From contig NZ_KB893738.1 of assembly GCF_000374165.1 (NCBI RefSeq), positions 1 to 54,769 on the forward strand: 54,769 bases of DNA, written 5' to 3'. A model generated the notes under the pieces. That model was not told where the DNA came from and made no database searches. It saw nothing but the letters and a program-made list of their open reading frames with translations. Made by a program: the position numbers and the translations under genes. Source of the stretch: Parafrankia elaeagni. GTDB lineage: Bacteria > Actinomycetota > Actinomycetes > Frankiales > Frankiaceae. Below, in pieces: positions 33,991 through 42,331 of this stretch. How positions within the stretch are numbered: position 1 is the stretch's first letter; each line of letters begins with the position of its first letter.

Positions 33991-35385
33991 ATGGCCGCCC
34001 GGGTGTTCGCCGCCGTCGACATCGGTGCGTCCGGCGGCCGGGTGATGGCCGGGCTGGTCGAGGGCGGATCGGTGTCCCTGCGGCCGGTCCACCGGTTCGC
34101 CAACCCGCTCGTCGAGACCGCGGGATCACTGCGCTGGGACTTCGACCACCTGCACCGCGAGATGCTGCGCGGGCTGCGCCGGCTGGCCCGGGCCTGCCCC
34201 GAGGTGGAGTCGATCGGCATCGACACCTGGGCGGTCGACTTCGGCCTCCTCGACGCCGCCGGTGAGCTGCTCGCACCGCCCGTCGCCTACCGCGACGGCG
34301 CCGCGGCGCAGGTCGTCGACGACGTACACGCCGCGGTACCCCCCGAGGAGCTGTTCGCCGTCAACGGGCTGCAGTTCCTGCCGTTCACGACGCTGTACCA
34401 GCTCGCCGCGCAGCGGCGCGGCCCGCTGTGGGACCGGGCCGCCCACGTCGTCCTGGTGCCCGACCTGCTGGCCTACCGGCTGACCGGGCGGCTGCGCACC
34501 GAGCTCACCAACGCCTCGACGACCGGCCTGCTCGACGTCCGGACGCGCCAGTGGTCCGACGAGCTGCTGCGACGGCTGGACATCCCGCGCGGACTCCTGC
34601 CGGACCTCGAGACCCCCGGCACCGTCCGCCGCGTCACGCACGCCCTCGGCCCACCGGTCCCGGTGACGACGGTGGGCTCGCACGACACCGCCTCCGCCGT
34701 CGTCGGGATCCCGGCGACGACCGACAGCTTCGGCTACGTCTCGTGCGGCACCTGGTCGCTGGTGGGCCTGGAACTACCGGCGCCGGTCCTCACCCCGGAC
34801 GCCCGCGCGGCCAACTTCACCAACGAGATCGGCGTCGACGGCCGCGTGCGGTTCCTGCGCAACGTCGGCGGGCTGTGGCTCCTCCAGGAATGCCTGCGAG
34901 ACTGGAACAGCCCCGACCTCGCCGATCTCCTCGCCGCCGCGGCGGTGCTCCCACGCGGCGGTCCGGTGATCGACGTCGACGACCCGGCGCTCATCGCACC
35001 GGGAAACATACCGGCACGGATCGCGGCGGCGGTAAGAGACGGAGAAGGCGACGGCCGGGCACCCCGGACGCCGGCCGCGCTCACCCGCTGCATCGTCGAC
35101 TCCCTCGCCCTCGCCTACGCACGCACCCTGCGGCGGGCCGCGGACCTGACCGGACGAAAGGTCGAGGTCATCCATCTCGTCGGCGGCGGCTCCCGCAACG
35201 AACTCCTCTGCAGGCTCACCGCGAACGAGGCGGGAGTGCCGGTCGTCGCCGGGCCGGTCGAGGCGACCGCGCTCGGCAACATCCTCGTCCAGGCACGGGC
35301 CCACGGCGCCGCACCGGCCACCCTGGAAGACCTGCGCGAGCACCTCGCGCGCGCATCGACCCTCCGGAGGTACGAACCGTCGTGA
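33991..35385 (+). CDS. rhaB: Rhamnulokinase (FGGY family)
   Basis: 464 aa. ATP-dependent phosphorylation of L-rhamnulose at O1. N-terminal phosphate loop AAVDIGASGGRVMAG, IGIDTWAVDFGLLD with a catalytic Asp, the middle NGLQFLPFTTLYQLAA, and the C-terminal ATP-binding part TVGSHDTASAV, YVSCGTWSLVGLE, LRNVGGLWLLQE and VIHLVGGGSRNELLC are diagnostic of the RhaB branch of FGGY kinases. ATG 33991 starts two bases after the aldolase stop. Its own stop overlaps the start of the next gene by four bases. Confidence 0.94.
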   Translation: MAARVFAAVDIGASGGRVMAGLVEGGSVSLRPVHRFANPLVETAGSLRWDFDHLHREMLRGLRRLARACPEVESIGIDTWAVDFGLLDAAGELLAPPVAYRDGAAAQVVDDVHAAVPPEELFAVNGLQFLPFTTLYQLAAQRRGPLWDRAAHVVLVPDLLAYRLTGRLRTELTNASTTGLLDVRTRQWSDELLRRLDIPRGLLPDLETPGTVRRVTHALGPPVPVTTVGSHDTASAVVGIPATTDSFGYVSCGTWSLVGLELPAPVLTPDARAANFTNEIGVDGRVRFLRNVGGLWLLQECLRDWNSPDLADLLAAAAVLPRGGPVIDVDDPALIAPGNIPARIAAAVRDGEGDGRAPRTPAALTRCIVDSLALAYARTLRRAADLTGRKVEVIHLVGGGSRNELLCRLTANEAGVPVVAGPVEATALGNILVQARAHGAAPATLEDLREHLARASTLRRYEPS

Positions 35386-36644
35386 ACCCCCTGGCGACAC
35401 TGCGTTCCGTCATGCGGTTCGGCCCCGTCGAGACCGACCGGACCGAGCGGCGGCTGGCCCGGGCGGCCTGTGTGCACGACCTGCGGCGGATCGCCCGGCG
35501 GCGGCTGCCCGGCGGGGTCTTCGACTACATCGACGGCGCCGCGGAGGACGAGCGCACCCTCGCCGCGAACGAGCGTGCCTACGCCGCCGTGACCTTCCGC
35601 CCGCGGGTGCTGCGCGGCCTGCCCGAGATCTCGATCGGCACGGAGATCCTCGGCGCGCCGGCGGCGTACCCGCTCGTGCTCGCGCCCACGGGATTCACCC
35701 GCATCGCCGATCCGCAGGGGGAGCTGGCCGTGGCCCGCGCCGCCGCCCGCGCCGGCCTTCCCTACACGCTGTCCACCCTGAGCACGCGTTCGATCGAGGA
35801 GGTCCGCGCGGTCAGCGACGGGCGGCTGTGGTTCCAGGTCTACGCCTGGCGCGACCGCGGCCTGGTCCGGGAGATGATCGAGCGCGCCGCCGCGGCCCGC
35901 TACGAGGCGATCGTGCTCACCGTCGACACCGCCGTCTTCGGCCGCCGGGAGCGCGACGTACGCAGAGGCTTCTCCCTGCCGCCGACGATCGGTGCGGGCA
36001 CGATCCTCGACGGCGCGCTGCATCCCGGCTGGACCTGGCAGTTCGTCCGCAGCGAACCGATCCGGTTCAGCAACGTCGCGGGCCGCGACGTGGGCGACGG
36101 CGCGTCACCGGTGACCCTGTCCGACTACATCAACACCCAGTTCGACCCGGGCCTGTCCTGGGCGGACCTGACCTGGCTGCGCTCGGTCTGGGACGGGCGC
36201 ATCGTCGTCAAGGGCATCCAGACCGTCGAGGACGCGACCCTCGCGGCCGAAGCCGGCGTCGACGCGATCGTGCTGTCGAACCACGGCGGCCGGCAACTGG
36301 ACGGGGCACCGGCCACGCTGCCCCTCGTCGCTCCCGTCGCCGACGCTGTCGGCGGCCGCAGCGAGATCATCTGCGACGGCGGGGTCCGGCGCGGCAGCGA
36401 CATCGTCAAGGCGGTCGCGGCCGGCGCGAATGCTGCCATGGCCGGCCGCGCCTACCTTTACGCGCTCGGTGCCGGCGGGGAACGCGGAGTCGACCGGCTC
36501 CTCGCCTGGTTCGCCGCCGACATCCACCGCACCCTGGCCCTCCTGGGCGCCGCCAGCGTCGCGGACCTCGGCCGCAACCACCTCCACATTCCCCCAGGAC
36601 CGGCAGACCCGGCCGCACCGCACCGCACCACCCCACCTACCTGA
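35382..36644 (+). CDS. lldD: FMN-dependent alpha-hydroxy-acid (L-lactate type) dehydrogenase
   Basis: 420 aa from GTG 35382, overlapping the kinase stop. TIM-barrel FMN enzyme: GVFDYIDGAAEDERTL, LAPTGFTRIADPQGELAVAR, WFQVYAWRDRG, VLTVDTAVFGRRERD, VVKGIQTVEDATLA and the catalytic His with Arg in LSNHGGRQLDG, then FMN-phosphate-binding ICDGGVRRGSDIVKAVAAGA. In this operon it most likely oxidises the L-lactate that the aldolase fusion makes from rhamnose to pyruvate, closing the route to central metabolism. Related MftD-type dehydrogenases share the fold, but no mycofactocin genes are nearby. The C-terminal about 20 residues are Pro/His-rich. Confidence 0.88.
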   Translation: MNPLATLRSVMRFGPVETDRTERRLARAACVHDLRRIARRRLPGGVFDYIDGAAEDERTLAANERAYAAVTFRPRVLRGLPEISIGTEILGAPAAYPLVLAPTGFTRIADPQGELAVARAAARAGLPYTLSTLSTRSIEEVRAVSDGRLWFQVYAWRDRGLVREMIERAAAARYEAIVLTVDTAVFGRRERDVRRGFSLPPTIGAGTILDGALHPGWTWQFVRSEPIRFSNVAGRDVGDGASPVTLSDYINTQFDPGLSWADLTWLRSVWDGRIVVKGIQTVEDATLAAEAGVDAIVLSNHGGRQLDGAPATLPLVAPVADAVGGRSEIICDGGVRRGSDIVKAVAAGANAAMAGRAYLYALGAGGERGVDRLLAWFAADIHRTLALLGAASVADLGRNHLHIPPGPADPAAPHRTTPPT

Positions 36645-36668
36645 CCACCTGACCGCATTCGACTGGCT

Positions 36669-36737
36669 GTGCCGGTACTGTTCGTTCTGACCGGTCTCAT
36701 CGCCGGGATCCTGGTGGCGGCGGTCGTCCTGCAGTGA
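36669..36737 (+). CDS. Possible 22-aa single-helix membrane peptide or DUF202-type tail
   Basis: GTG 36669 reads VPVLFVLTGLIAGILVAAVV then LQ and a stop at 36735-36737 that overlaps the DUF202 start as GTGA. It is a perfect transmembrane helix directly before a DUF202 gene. Paired DUF202 genes are common, so this may be the tail of a deleted first DUF202 gene. No ribosome site. Tentative. Confidence 0.3.
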   Translation: MPVLFVLTGLIAGILVAAVVLQ

Positions 36738-37090
36738 AGGCGTCGCATGGTGCGCCCGGGCCGAATGTCGCGGTAGGGCCACCGAACCGTGACCCGGGAC
36801 TCCAGCCCGAGCGGACCGCGTTGGCGTGGCTTCGGACCTCACTCAGCCATGCGGTACTCACCTTGCTCCTCGTCCGCTGGACCGCGGACGGAGGCGGGAC
36901 CACTGCTCTGGTACTCCTGTCTGCAACGGCCCTTCAGGTATCTGCGAGCCTGGCTTGTGCGTCCTGTCGATCGCGACAGCGTATTCAGGACATCAACGCC
37001 ACGATGACCATGCCGGTGGCCGTCGCGGCATCGGCTGCTGCTGTCTTCACAGCTGCGGCGCTCGCGTTGGCCACCATCGTGCTTGGATGA
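36734..37090 (+). CDS. DUF202 family membrane protein
   Basis: 118 aa from GTG 36734. The motif RDPGLQPERTALAWLRTSLS is the DUF202 signature, followed by three predicted membrane helices (AVLTLLLVRW, TTALVLLSATALQVSASLAC, VAVAASAAAVFTAAALALA). The function of DUF202 proteins in bacteria is unsettled; the domain also occurs in eukaryotic vacuolar transporter chaperones. It stands alone between the rhamnose operon and a convergent P450. ATG 36746-type internal starts are not available, so the GTG overlapping the short upstream helix frame is the best start. Confidence 0.75.
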   Translation: MKASHGAPGPNVAVGPPNRDPGLQPERTALAWLRTSLSHAVLTLLLVRWTADGGGTTALVLLSATALQVSASLACASCRSRQRIQDINATMTMPVAVAASAAAVFTAAALALATIVLG

Positions 37091-37195
37091 AGCAGTCGGC
37101 CACCGGAGTCGTGGGCCGCTCCTGGTACGGGGCCCGGCCCGGCGAGGCCGTCCGCCGCGTCGCGGCATCACTTTTCGGTGATCACCTGACGGCCG

Positions 37196-38488
37196 TCATC
37201 GGGCGCTGTCCTCCACGAGGTCGAACTCCAGGTGAAGACTGGTCAGCCCGCGCAGGATGAAGGTGGGCATGTAGTCGTAGCGACGGTTGTCCGCCGGCCC
37301 GTGTACCCGCTCACTGATGCGGATGTCGGTGGTGCGTTCGAGGAGCCGTTCGAGGCTGGCGCGGGCCTCGGCGCGGGCCAGCGGCGCGCCCGGGCAGCTG
37401 TGGATGCCGCGTCCGAAGGCCAGATGCTGGCGGGCGTTCGTACGGGCGACGTCGAACGTGCCCGGGTCCTCGAACCGGCGCGGGTCGCGGTTCGCGGCCC
37501 CGTTGACCACCATCACCGTGGTGCCGGCGGGGAGGTCGACCCCGCCGACGTTGACCGGGACCCGGGAGAGCCGGAAGTCGCCCTTGACCGGGCTCTCCAG
37601 CCGCAGGGTCTCCTCGACGAAGTTCGGGATGCGGTGGCGTTCCGCGCGCAGCTGTCGCTGCAGGCCGGGGTCCTCCACCAGGATCTTCAGCGCGGAGCTG
37701 AGGAGGCGGACGGTGGTCTCCTGGCCTGCGGCGAAGAGGTTCGCCGCGACCCGGACCACGTCGATGACCGCGGGGGTCGATCCGTCCGGGAACGTCGCGG
37801 CCGCCAGCTGGGTCAGCACGTCGGCGCGGGGGCTGCGCCGCCGATCCTCGATGTAGGTGGTGAACCTGCCGTAGAGGAACTCCAGCGGGCTGTGGTGCAG
37901 GGTCTCCTCGCCGGTGCCCCCGATGCTGCTCTCGGCCTGCGGCTGGCGCTGCAAGCGGTCGAGGAACTCCTCCTGGTCCTCCTCGGGTACGCCGAGGAGG
38001 TCGGCGATGACCAGGAGTGTGAACGGCCCGGCGAAGCCGCTGATGAAATCGCCCTCGCCGGTGGCCAGGAACGGGTCGAGCATGCGGTCGGCCAGTTCCC
38101 ACATGAGGGCCTCGTTCTCCTTGAGGCGCTTCGGGGTGATGAGTTTCATCAGCAGGGCGCGATGATCCGTGTGGGTCGGCGGATCCATCGTGGGGAGCTG
38201 GTCGTTCATCGGGAGCTGGTCACGGTACTGCTCGATCAGCCCCGAGATGTCGTCGCCCTCGAGGGGAACCGGGAACCCGGGAAACGGGCCCGTCACCGAG
38301 ATGCAGGACGAGAAGGTTTGGTTGTCGTGGAAGATCTCCACCGCCTCCTCGTAACCGGTCACCATCACCACGTCGTGGTGATTCTCCCGCCGCACCGGGC
38401 ACTGCCCCCGCAGCGCGTCGAGATACGGATACGGGTCCGCGACGAGCGCATCGTCCCGGAAGAAGTCCATCGCCTCGAAGTCGGTCAC
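37196..38488 (-). CDS. Cytochrome P450 (paralogue of the P450 at 21560)
   Basis: 430 aa from GTG 38488, chosen because AAGGGA lies just upstream; the frame stays open to 38560 without a better start. I-helix AGQETT, ExxR (EETLR), heme loop FGRGIHSCPGAPLARAE, and C terminus YDYMPTFILRGLTSLHLEF. Blocks such as CPVRRENHHDVVMVTGYEEA, SVTGPFPGFPVPLEG and NDQLPTMDPP match the P450 at 21560 nearly residue for residue, implying a fairly recent duplication. Unlike that copy it has no adjacent ferredoxin. It is monocistronic, with an 830-bp upstream region containing two palindromes. Confidence 0.95.
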   Translation of the reverse strand: MTDFEAMDFFRDDALVADPYPYLDALRGQCPVRRENHHDVVMVTGYEEAVEIFHDNQTFSSCISVTGPFPGFPVPLEGDDISGLIEQYRDQLPMNDQLPTMDPPTHTDHRALLMKLITPKRLKENEALMWELADRMLDPFLATGEGDFISGFAGPFTLLVIADLLGVPEEDQEEFLDRLQRQPQAESSIGGTGEETLHHSPLEFLYGRFTTYIEDRRRSPRADVLTQLAAATFPDGSTPAVIDVVRVAANLFAAGQETTVRLLSSALKILVEDPGLQRQLRAERHRIPNFVEETLRLESPVKGDFRLSRVPVNVGGVDLPAGTTVMVVNGAANRDPRRFEDPGTFDVARTNARQHLAFGRGIHSCPGAPLARAEARASLERLLERTTDIRISERVHGPADNRRYDYMPTFILRGLTSLHLEFDLVEDSAR

Positions 38489-38709
38489 AGTTCGTCCCTT
38501 CGCCAGCGTGCACAGAGGCGCCCGTGATCGGGCACGCATGAGCGCGGTACCGCCAAGCATGACCGAGCAGGGCCCGCCCGTCGTCGTCCGTCGGCAGGCA
38601 TCCGACTACTGAGAACGCAGTACCAGGCCGGCCGGGATGGCCGAGGGAGGCGTCAGCCCCTGGCCGGAGCAGGGCCATGGTGTCCGAGGCGAAGGGCCCG
38701 GGCGGTGTG

Positions 38710-38725
38710 TACTGCATGTGCAGTA
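38710..38725. promoter_or_regulatory. Perfect palindrome TACTGCA-TG-TGCAGTA
   Basis: 16-bp palindrome with 7-bp arms, about 220 bp upstream of the minus-strand P450. An operator-like site; the regulator is unknown. Confidence 0.5.
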
Positions 38726-38769
38726 GCCGAAGTTGCTGCGTCTGGACGACGACAGCACCCGCCTGGTCC

Positions 38770-38787
38770 TGCAACATCCTTGTTGCA
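38770..38787. promoter_or_regulatory. Perfect inverted repeat TGCAACA-N4-TGTTGCA
   Basis: 18-bp element with 7-bp arms and a TCCT spacer, 44 bp from the first palindrome. It shares TGCA-containing arms with it. Confidence 0.5.
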
Positions 38788-39035
38788 TACCCGAGAAGAT
38801 CAGGAGGCCCTCCCTGTGCCCGCGACAGGAAGTGCCGCTTCTTTCGCGAGATGCGACATTCTTCTCTCGTGTGAACCGGCCACGCTGTTGGCCTGGGCGG
38901 GCATCCCGTGCGGACAACCGGGGGGGCCGCCGACCCTCTTACGGCGGATTCTCGGGATCATCGCCGGCTCCGCGTACTGATGTGAGTGCCCGGTCATCGG
39001 AAAGATAGCCTGGCTGGCACGGTCGGAGAGGTGTC

Positions 39036-39068
39036 ATGGCGGTCGGCGGAAACATCGCACCGGGCTGA
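39036..39068 (+). CDS. Possible 10-aa leader peptide
   Basis: ATG 39036 follows GGAGAGG (39024-39030) and reads MAVGGNIAPG, then stop. It lies about 250 bp before the exporter gene. Too short to support beyond its good ribosome site. Confidence 0.2.
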   Translation: MAVGGNIAPG

Positions 39069-39320
39069 CTGTGGCAGGTGCGCGGTGGTCCCCATAGGTG
39101 CCAGCGTAAATGAGAAATTTTGAACTGGTGCGGCAGGATCGAACTTCTTGAAAAGGATCGTTTCTGATGTCCTCCCTTCTCGTGTGGTCGCCGTGGCCTG
39201 TCCGAATCCGAGAGATCGGCGGGCAGGAAAGGCATCCGGAGGGGTCGGGATGGCGATCACCGTCCGCCGCGGCCAGCCGGCGGCCGGCGGGTGCGTCGGC
39301 ACAGCACAGAGGGGACACCC

Positions 39321-41690
39321 ATGGTTCGGACCACGCTGACCGTGACCAGCCCGGCGGGCCACGCGACGCTGCTGGGGGACGCGAGGTGCGTGGTCGGCCG
39401 TGCGTACGACACGGACATTGTCATCAGGGACGTCCGGGTCTCCCGGCGTCATCTCGTGCTCGAACCGGTGGCGGACGGCTGGCATGTGCGGGATGTCAGC
39501 ACGAACGGGCTGTGGCAGGCCGGGTACCGGCTGGGGGACACCACCACCGTGCGCCGCGCCGAGGTTCGCTTCCGGCTCGGTGCCGCCGACGGCCCGGAGC
39601 TGGTCCTCGCCCCCAGCCCGGCCGAGACGGATGTCGTAACGATGCCCGGCGCCGCCGCCGCGCATGCCTGCCAGCGGCTGCACCCGGTGCGGACCGGGAC
39701 GATGCGCCTGGGCCGTGCGCGCGGCAATGACATCTGGGTGTCGGACCTACTTGCGTCGCGCTACCACGCCGAACTGTCGGTCGGCCCGGCCGGCATCGAG
39801 ATCGTCGATCTCGACTCGGCGAACGGGACCTTCGTCAACGGGCAGCGCGTGAAGAGGGTGTGGGTTGCTCAGCGTGACGTGATTGCCATCGGTCACCATC
39901 TCTACCAGCTCAAGGGCGACTCGCTGGTCGAGTACGTCGATTCCGGCGACGTGGCGTTCGAGGCGCAGGATCTCTCCGTGTTCGCCGGCGCGAAGCAGCT
40001 CCTGCGCGACGTGACCTTCCGGCTGCCGGGCCGCTCGCTGCTGGGGGTGGTCGGTCCCAGCGGAGCGGGCAAGTCGACGCTCCTCCAGGCCCTCACGGGC
40101 TTCCGTCCGGCGGACATCGGCACCGTGAAGTACGCGGGACAGGATCTGTACGCCGAGTACGACGACCTGCGTCGGCGTATCGGGTACGTCCCGCAGGCCG
40201 ACCCGCTGCATGCCCAGCTCACCGTACGCGAAGCACTCCGGTACGGGGCGGAGCTGCGGTTTCCGGCGGACACCACCGCACAGGAACGGCGGTCGCGGGT
40301 CGAGGAGGTCATCGGCGAGCTCGGCCTGACCGCGCATGCGAACACCCCGGTCGGCAGGCTGTCCGGTGGGCAGCGAAAACGGACGTCGGTCGCGCTGGAG
40401 CTGCTCCCCCGACCGTCGTTGCTCTTCCTGGACGAGCCCACGTCGGGTCTCGATCCGGCGAACGACCAGTCGGTGATGGAGACGCTGAGGAACCTGGCGG
40501 AGGGCGGCGGCGCCGGCTCGGCGGACGAAGATGGCCGGACGGTCATCGTGGTGACGCACAGTGTGCTGTTCCTGGACCTGTGCGACTACATCCTGGTGCT
40601 CGCCCCGGGCGGGCACGTGGCCTACTTCGGCCCGGCGGAAGGGGCGCTGCGCTTCTTCGGCAAGGACGACTTCCGCGACTTCGCCGCGGTGTTCCGGGAG
40701 CTGGAAAGCACATCCGGCGCCGAGCTGGCGGCGCGGTTCCGGGCTTCGGAGTACTTCGTGCCCTCGGCCGTCGTCGCTCCGGTCGTGCGGACGGCCGCAC
40801 CCGCGGGGCTGCCGCGCGTGCGCCAGCAGCCGGTGGCCGCCCAGCTCGCGACGCTTACCCGCAGGTACCTGAAGGTGGTGCTGGCAGACCGCTCCCACCT
40901 TCGCCTCATCCTGGCCTTCCCGTTCCTGCTGGGGATCATCCCGCGGGTGATCCCGGCACCGGACGGGCTGGGCTCCCTGCCGGACCGGCCCAATCCGGAC
41001 GCGATGAAGGTGCTCGTCGTCCTGATGCTGTGCGCCTGTTTCATGGGCATGGCGAACTCGGTCCGCGAGATCGTCAAGGAGCGGGACATCTACCACCGGG
41101 AAAGGACGATCGGCCTGTCCCGGGCGGCCTACCTCGGTTCAAAAATCATAGTTCTGACCGGTGTCACCGCTCTGCAGTGTGCTGTCTTCACGCTGATCGG
41201 TCTGGCCGGGAGAGCTCCGGAGGCTGGCTCCCTGTTGGGCTCTCCACTGGCGGAATGCCTGGTCGCGGTAATTGTCGCCGCATTGGCCTCGATGATGATC
41301 GGCCTGCTTGTCTCGACGCTCGTCGACAACGCCGACAAGACGATGCCTGTTCTGGTTCTCGTGACGATGGCCCAGCTCGTGCTCTCCGGCGGCCTCGTGT
41401 CGGTCGCCGGCCGGTGGGGGATGGCCCAGGTCTCCTGGCTCGTGCCGGCGCGGTGGGGCTTCGCGGCGCTGGCGTCCACCGGCGACCTGAACGAGGTCTC
41501 CAAACTGGGTGACGAGGCGTTGCGCACCGATCCGGCGGACGGTCTCTGGGAGCACAGCGCCGGAATCTGGCTCCTTGACGTGACCACCGGTCTGGCTCTC
41601 GCCGCCGCCGCCCTCGTGCTCACCTCCGTGAGGTTGCGTCGCGGCGACAGTCAGTCGGGCGGGCGGGCGGGTAGCAGGCCGGACTGGTAG
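39321..41690 (+). CDS. FHA-FHA-ABC transporter (ABC-2 type, ABCG-like fused ATPase-permease)
   Basis: 789 aa; ATG 39321 with AGAGGGGA upstream. Two forkhead-associated phosphothreonine-binding domains come first: about 5-85 (VGRAYDTDIVIRDVRVSRRH) and 125-205 (LGRARGNDIWVSDLLASRYH, then SANGTFVNG). The ATPase has Walker A GPSGAGKST, Q-loop VPQADPL, signature LSGGQRKRTS and Walker B LLFLDEPTSGLDP. The C-terminal half is an ABC-2 permease with about six helices. The architecture equals that of mycobacterial Rv1747, a lipo-oligosaccharide/envelope exporter controlled by Ser/Thr kinase phosphorylation; no kinase gene is adjacent here. Its 3' end overlaps the convergent response regulator by 40 bp. 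Neighbouring MMPL and LmeA-like genes support an envelope role. Confidence 0.94.
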   Translation: MVRTTLTVTSPAGHATLLGDARCVVGRAYDTDIVIRDVRVSRRHLVLEPVADGWHVRDVSTNGLWQAGYRLGDTTTVRRAEVRFRLGAADGPELVLAPSPAETDVVTMPGAAAAHACQRLHPVRTGTMRLGRARGNDIWVSDLLASRYHAELSVGPAGIEIVDLDSANGTFVNGQRVKRVWVAQRDVIAIGHHLYQLKGDSLVEYVDSGDVAFEAQDLSVFAGAKQLLRDVTFRLPGRSLLGVVGPSGAGKSTLLQALTGFRPADIGTVKYAGQDLYAEYDDLRRRIGYVPQADPLHAQLTVREALRYGAELRFPADTTAQERRSRVEEVIGELGLTAHANTPVGRLSGGQRKRTSVALELLPRPSLLFLDEPTSGLDPANDQSVMETLRNLAEGGGAGSADEDGRTVIVVTHSVLFLDLCDYILVLAPGGHVAYFGPAEGALRFFGKDDFRDFAAVFRELESTSGAELAARFRASEYFVPSAVVAPVVRTAAPAGLPRVRQQPVAAQLATLTRRYLKVVLADRSHLRLILAFPFLLGIIPRVIPAPDGLGSLPDRPNPDAMKVLVVLMLCACFMGMANSVREIVKERDIYHRERTIGLSRAAYLGSKIIVLTGVTALQCAVFTLIGLAGRAPEAGSLLGSPLAECLVAVIVAALASMMIGLLVSTLVDNADKTMPVLVLVTMAQLVLSGGLVSVAGRWGMAQVSWLVPARWGFAALASTGDLNEVSKLGDEALRTDPADGLWEHSAGIWLLDVTTGLALAAAALVLTSVRLRRGDSQSGGRAGSRPDW

Positions 41691-42331
41691 GCGATGACGA
41701 CGAGCTGCGCCCGGTCGCGGGCATTGAGCTTGTTCATGGCGCGGTGGACGTGGGTGCGGGCGGTCAGTGGACTGATCACGAGTTTGCTCGCGATGTCCTG
41801 GTTCGAGAGTCCTTCGGCGACCAGCGCCATGACCTCGCGTTCACGGATGGTGAGTGTGTCGAGGGCTGAGGGGGTCGTCGTCGGGGCGGCCGTGGGCTCG
41901 GGGGTGGCGAGGAACCGGGTGATGAGCGCGCGGGTGGCTGTCGGCGAGAGAAGTGCCTCGCCGCTCGCGACGGTGCGGATCGCGGTGAGGAGTCCGTCGG
42001 CTTCGACGTCCTTGCCGAGGAACCCACTCGCCCCGACGCGGAGTGCCTGGGCGACGTACTCGTCGATCTCGAAGGTGGTGAGGATGAGGACACGGGCCGT
42101 GGCGAGTTCCCTGTCACCGCAGATGGCCGCGGTGGCCGCGAGGCCGTCCATGCCGGGCATGCGGATGTCCATGACCACGACGTCCGGTCGGTGCTCGCGG
42201 GTCGCGGCGACGGCTTCGTGCCCGTCGGCGGCCTCGGCGACCACTGTCATGTCGTCGCACGAGTCGATCAGGATCCTGAAGGTCGCCCGCAGGAGAGTCT
42301 GGTCGTCGGCGAGCAGCACACGGATGGTCAT
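41651..42331 (-). CDS. NarL/LuxR-type response regulator
   Basis: 226 aa. Receiver domain with acidic pair Asp9/Asp10 (VLLADDQ), phospho-acceptor Asp55 (VVVMDIRMPG) and Lys in GASGFLGKD; C-terminal LuxR helix-turn-helix LTIREREVMALVAEGLSNQD, then ASKLVISPLTARTHVHRAMN. ATG 42331 overlaps the kinase stop (ATGA), so kinase and regulator are coupled. The 3' end overlaps the end of the FHA-ABC gene on the other strand. It probably regulates the neighbouring MMPL or exporter genes; MMPL-kinase-regulator would be one operon. Confidence 0.94.
   Translation of the reverse strand: MTIRVLLADDQTLLRATFRILIDSCDDMTVVAEAADGHEAVAATREHRPDVVVMDIRMPGMDGLAATAAICGDRELATARVLILTTFEIDEYVAQALRVGASGFLGKDVEADGLLTAIRTVASGEALLSPTATRALITRFLATPEPTAAPTTTPSALDTLTIREREVMALVAEGLSNQDIASKLVISPLTARTHVHRAMNKLNARDRAQLVVIAYQSGLLPARPPD

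Larger units (their letters stand above)
38489..39320. other. 832-bp divergent intergenic region
   Basis: No convincing gene, although several frames are open. It contains two perfect palindromes (38710-38725, 38770-38787) closer to the P450, and a ten-codon frame with a good ribosome site at 39036-39068 on the side of the FHA-ABC gene. AT content rises at about 39105-39165 (TTTTGAACT, TTCTTGAAAAGG), possibly promoter sequence for the exporter gene. Confidence 0.45.

Noticed and set aside
35382-36644. Assignment as mycofactocin-linked MftD
   Set aside because: Shares the FMN hydroxy-acid dehydrogenase fold, but no mycofactocin genes are nearby, while position in the rhamnose operon fits a lactate dehydrogenase.
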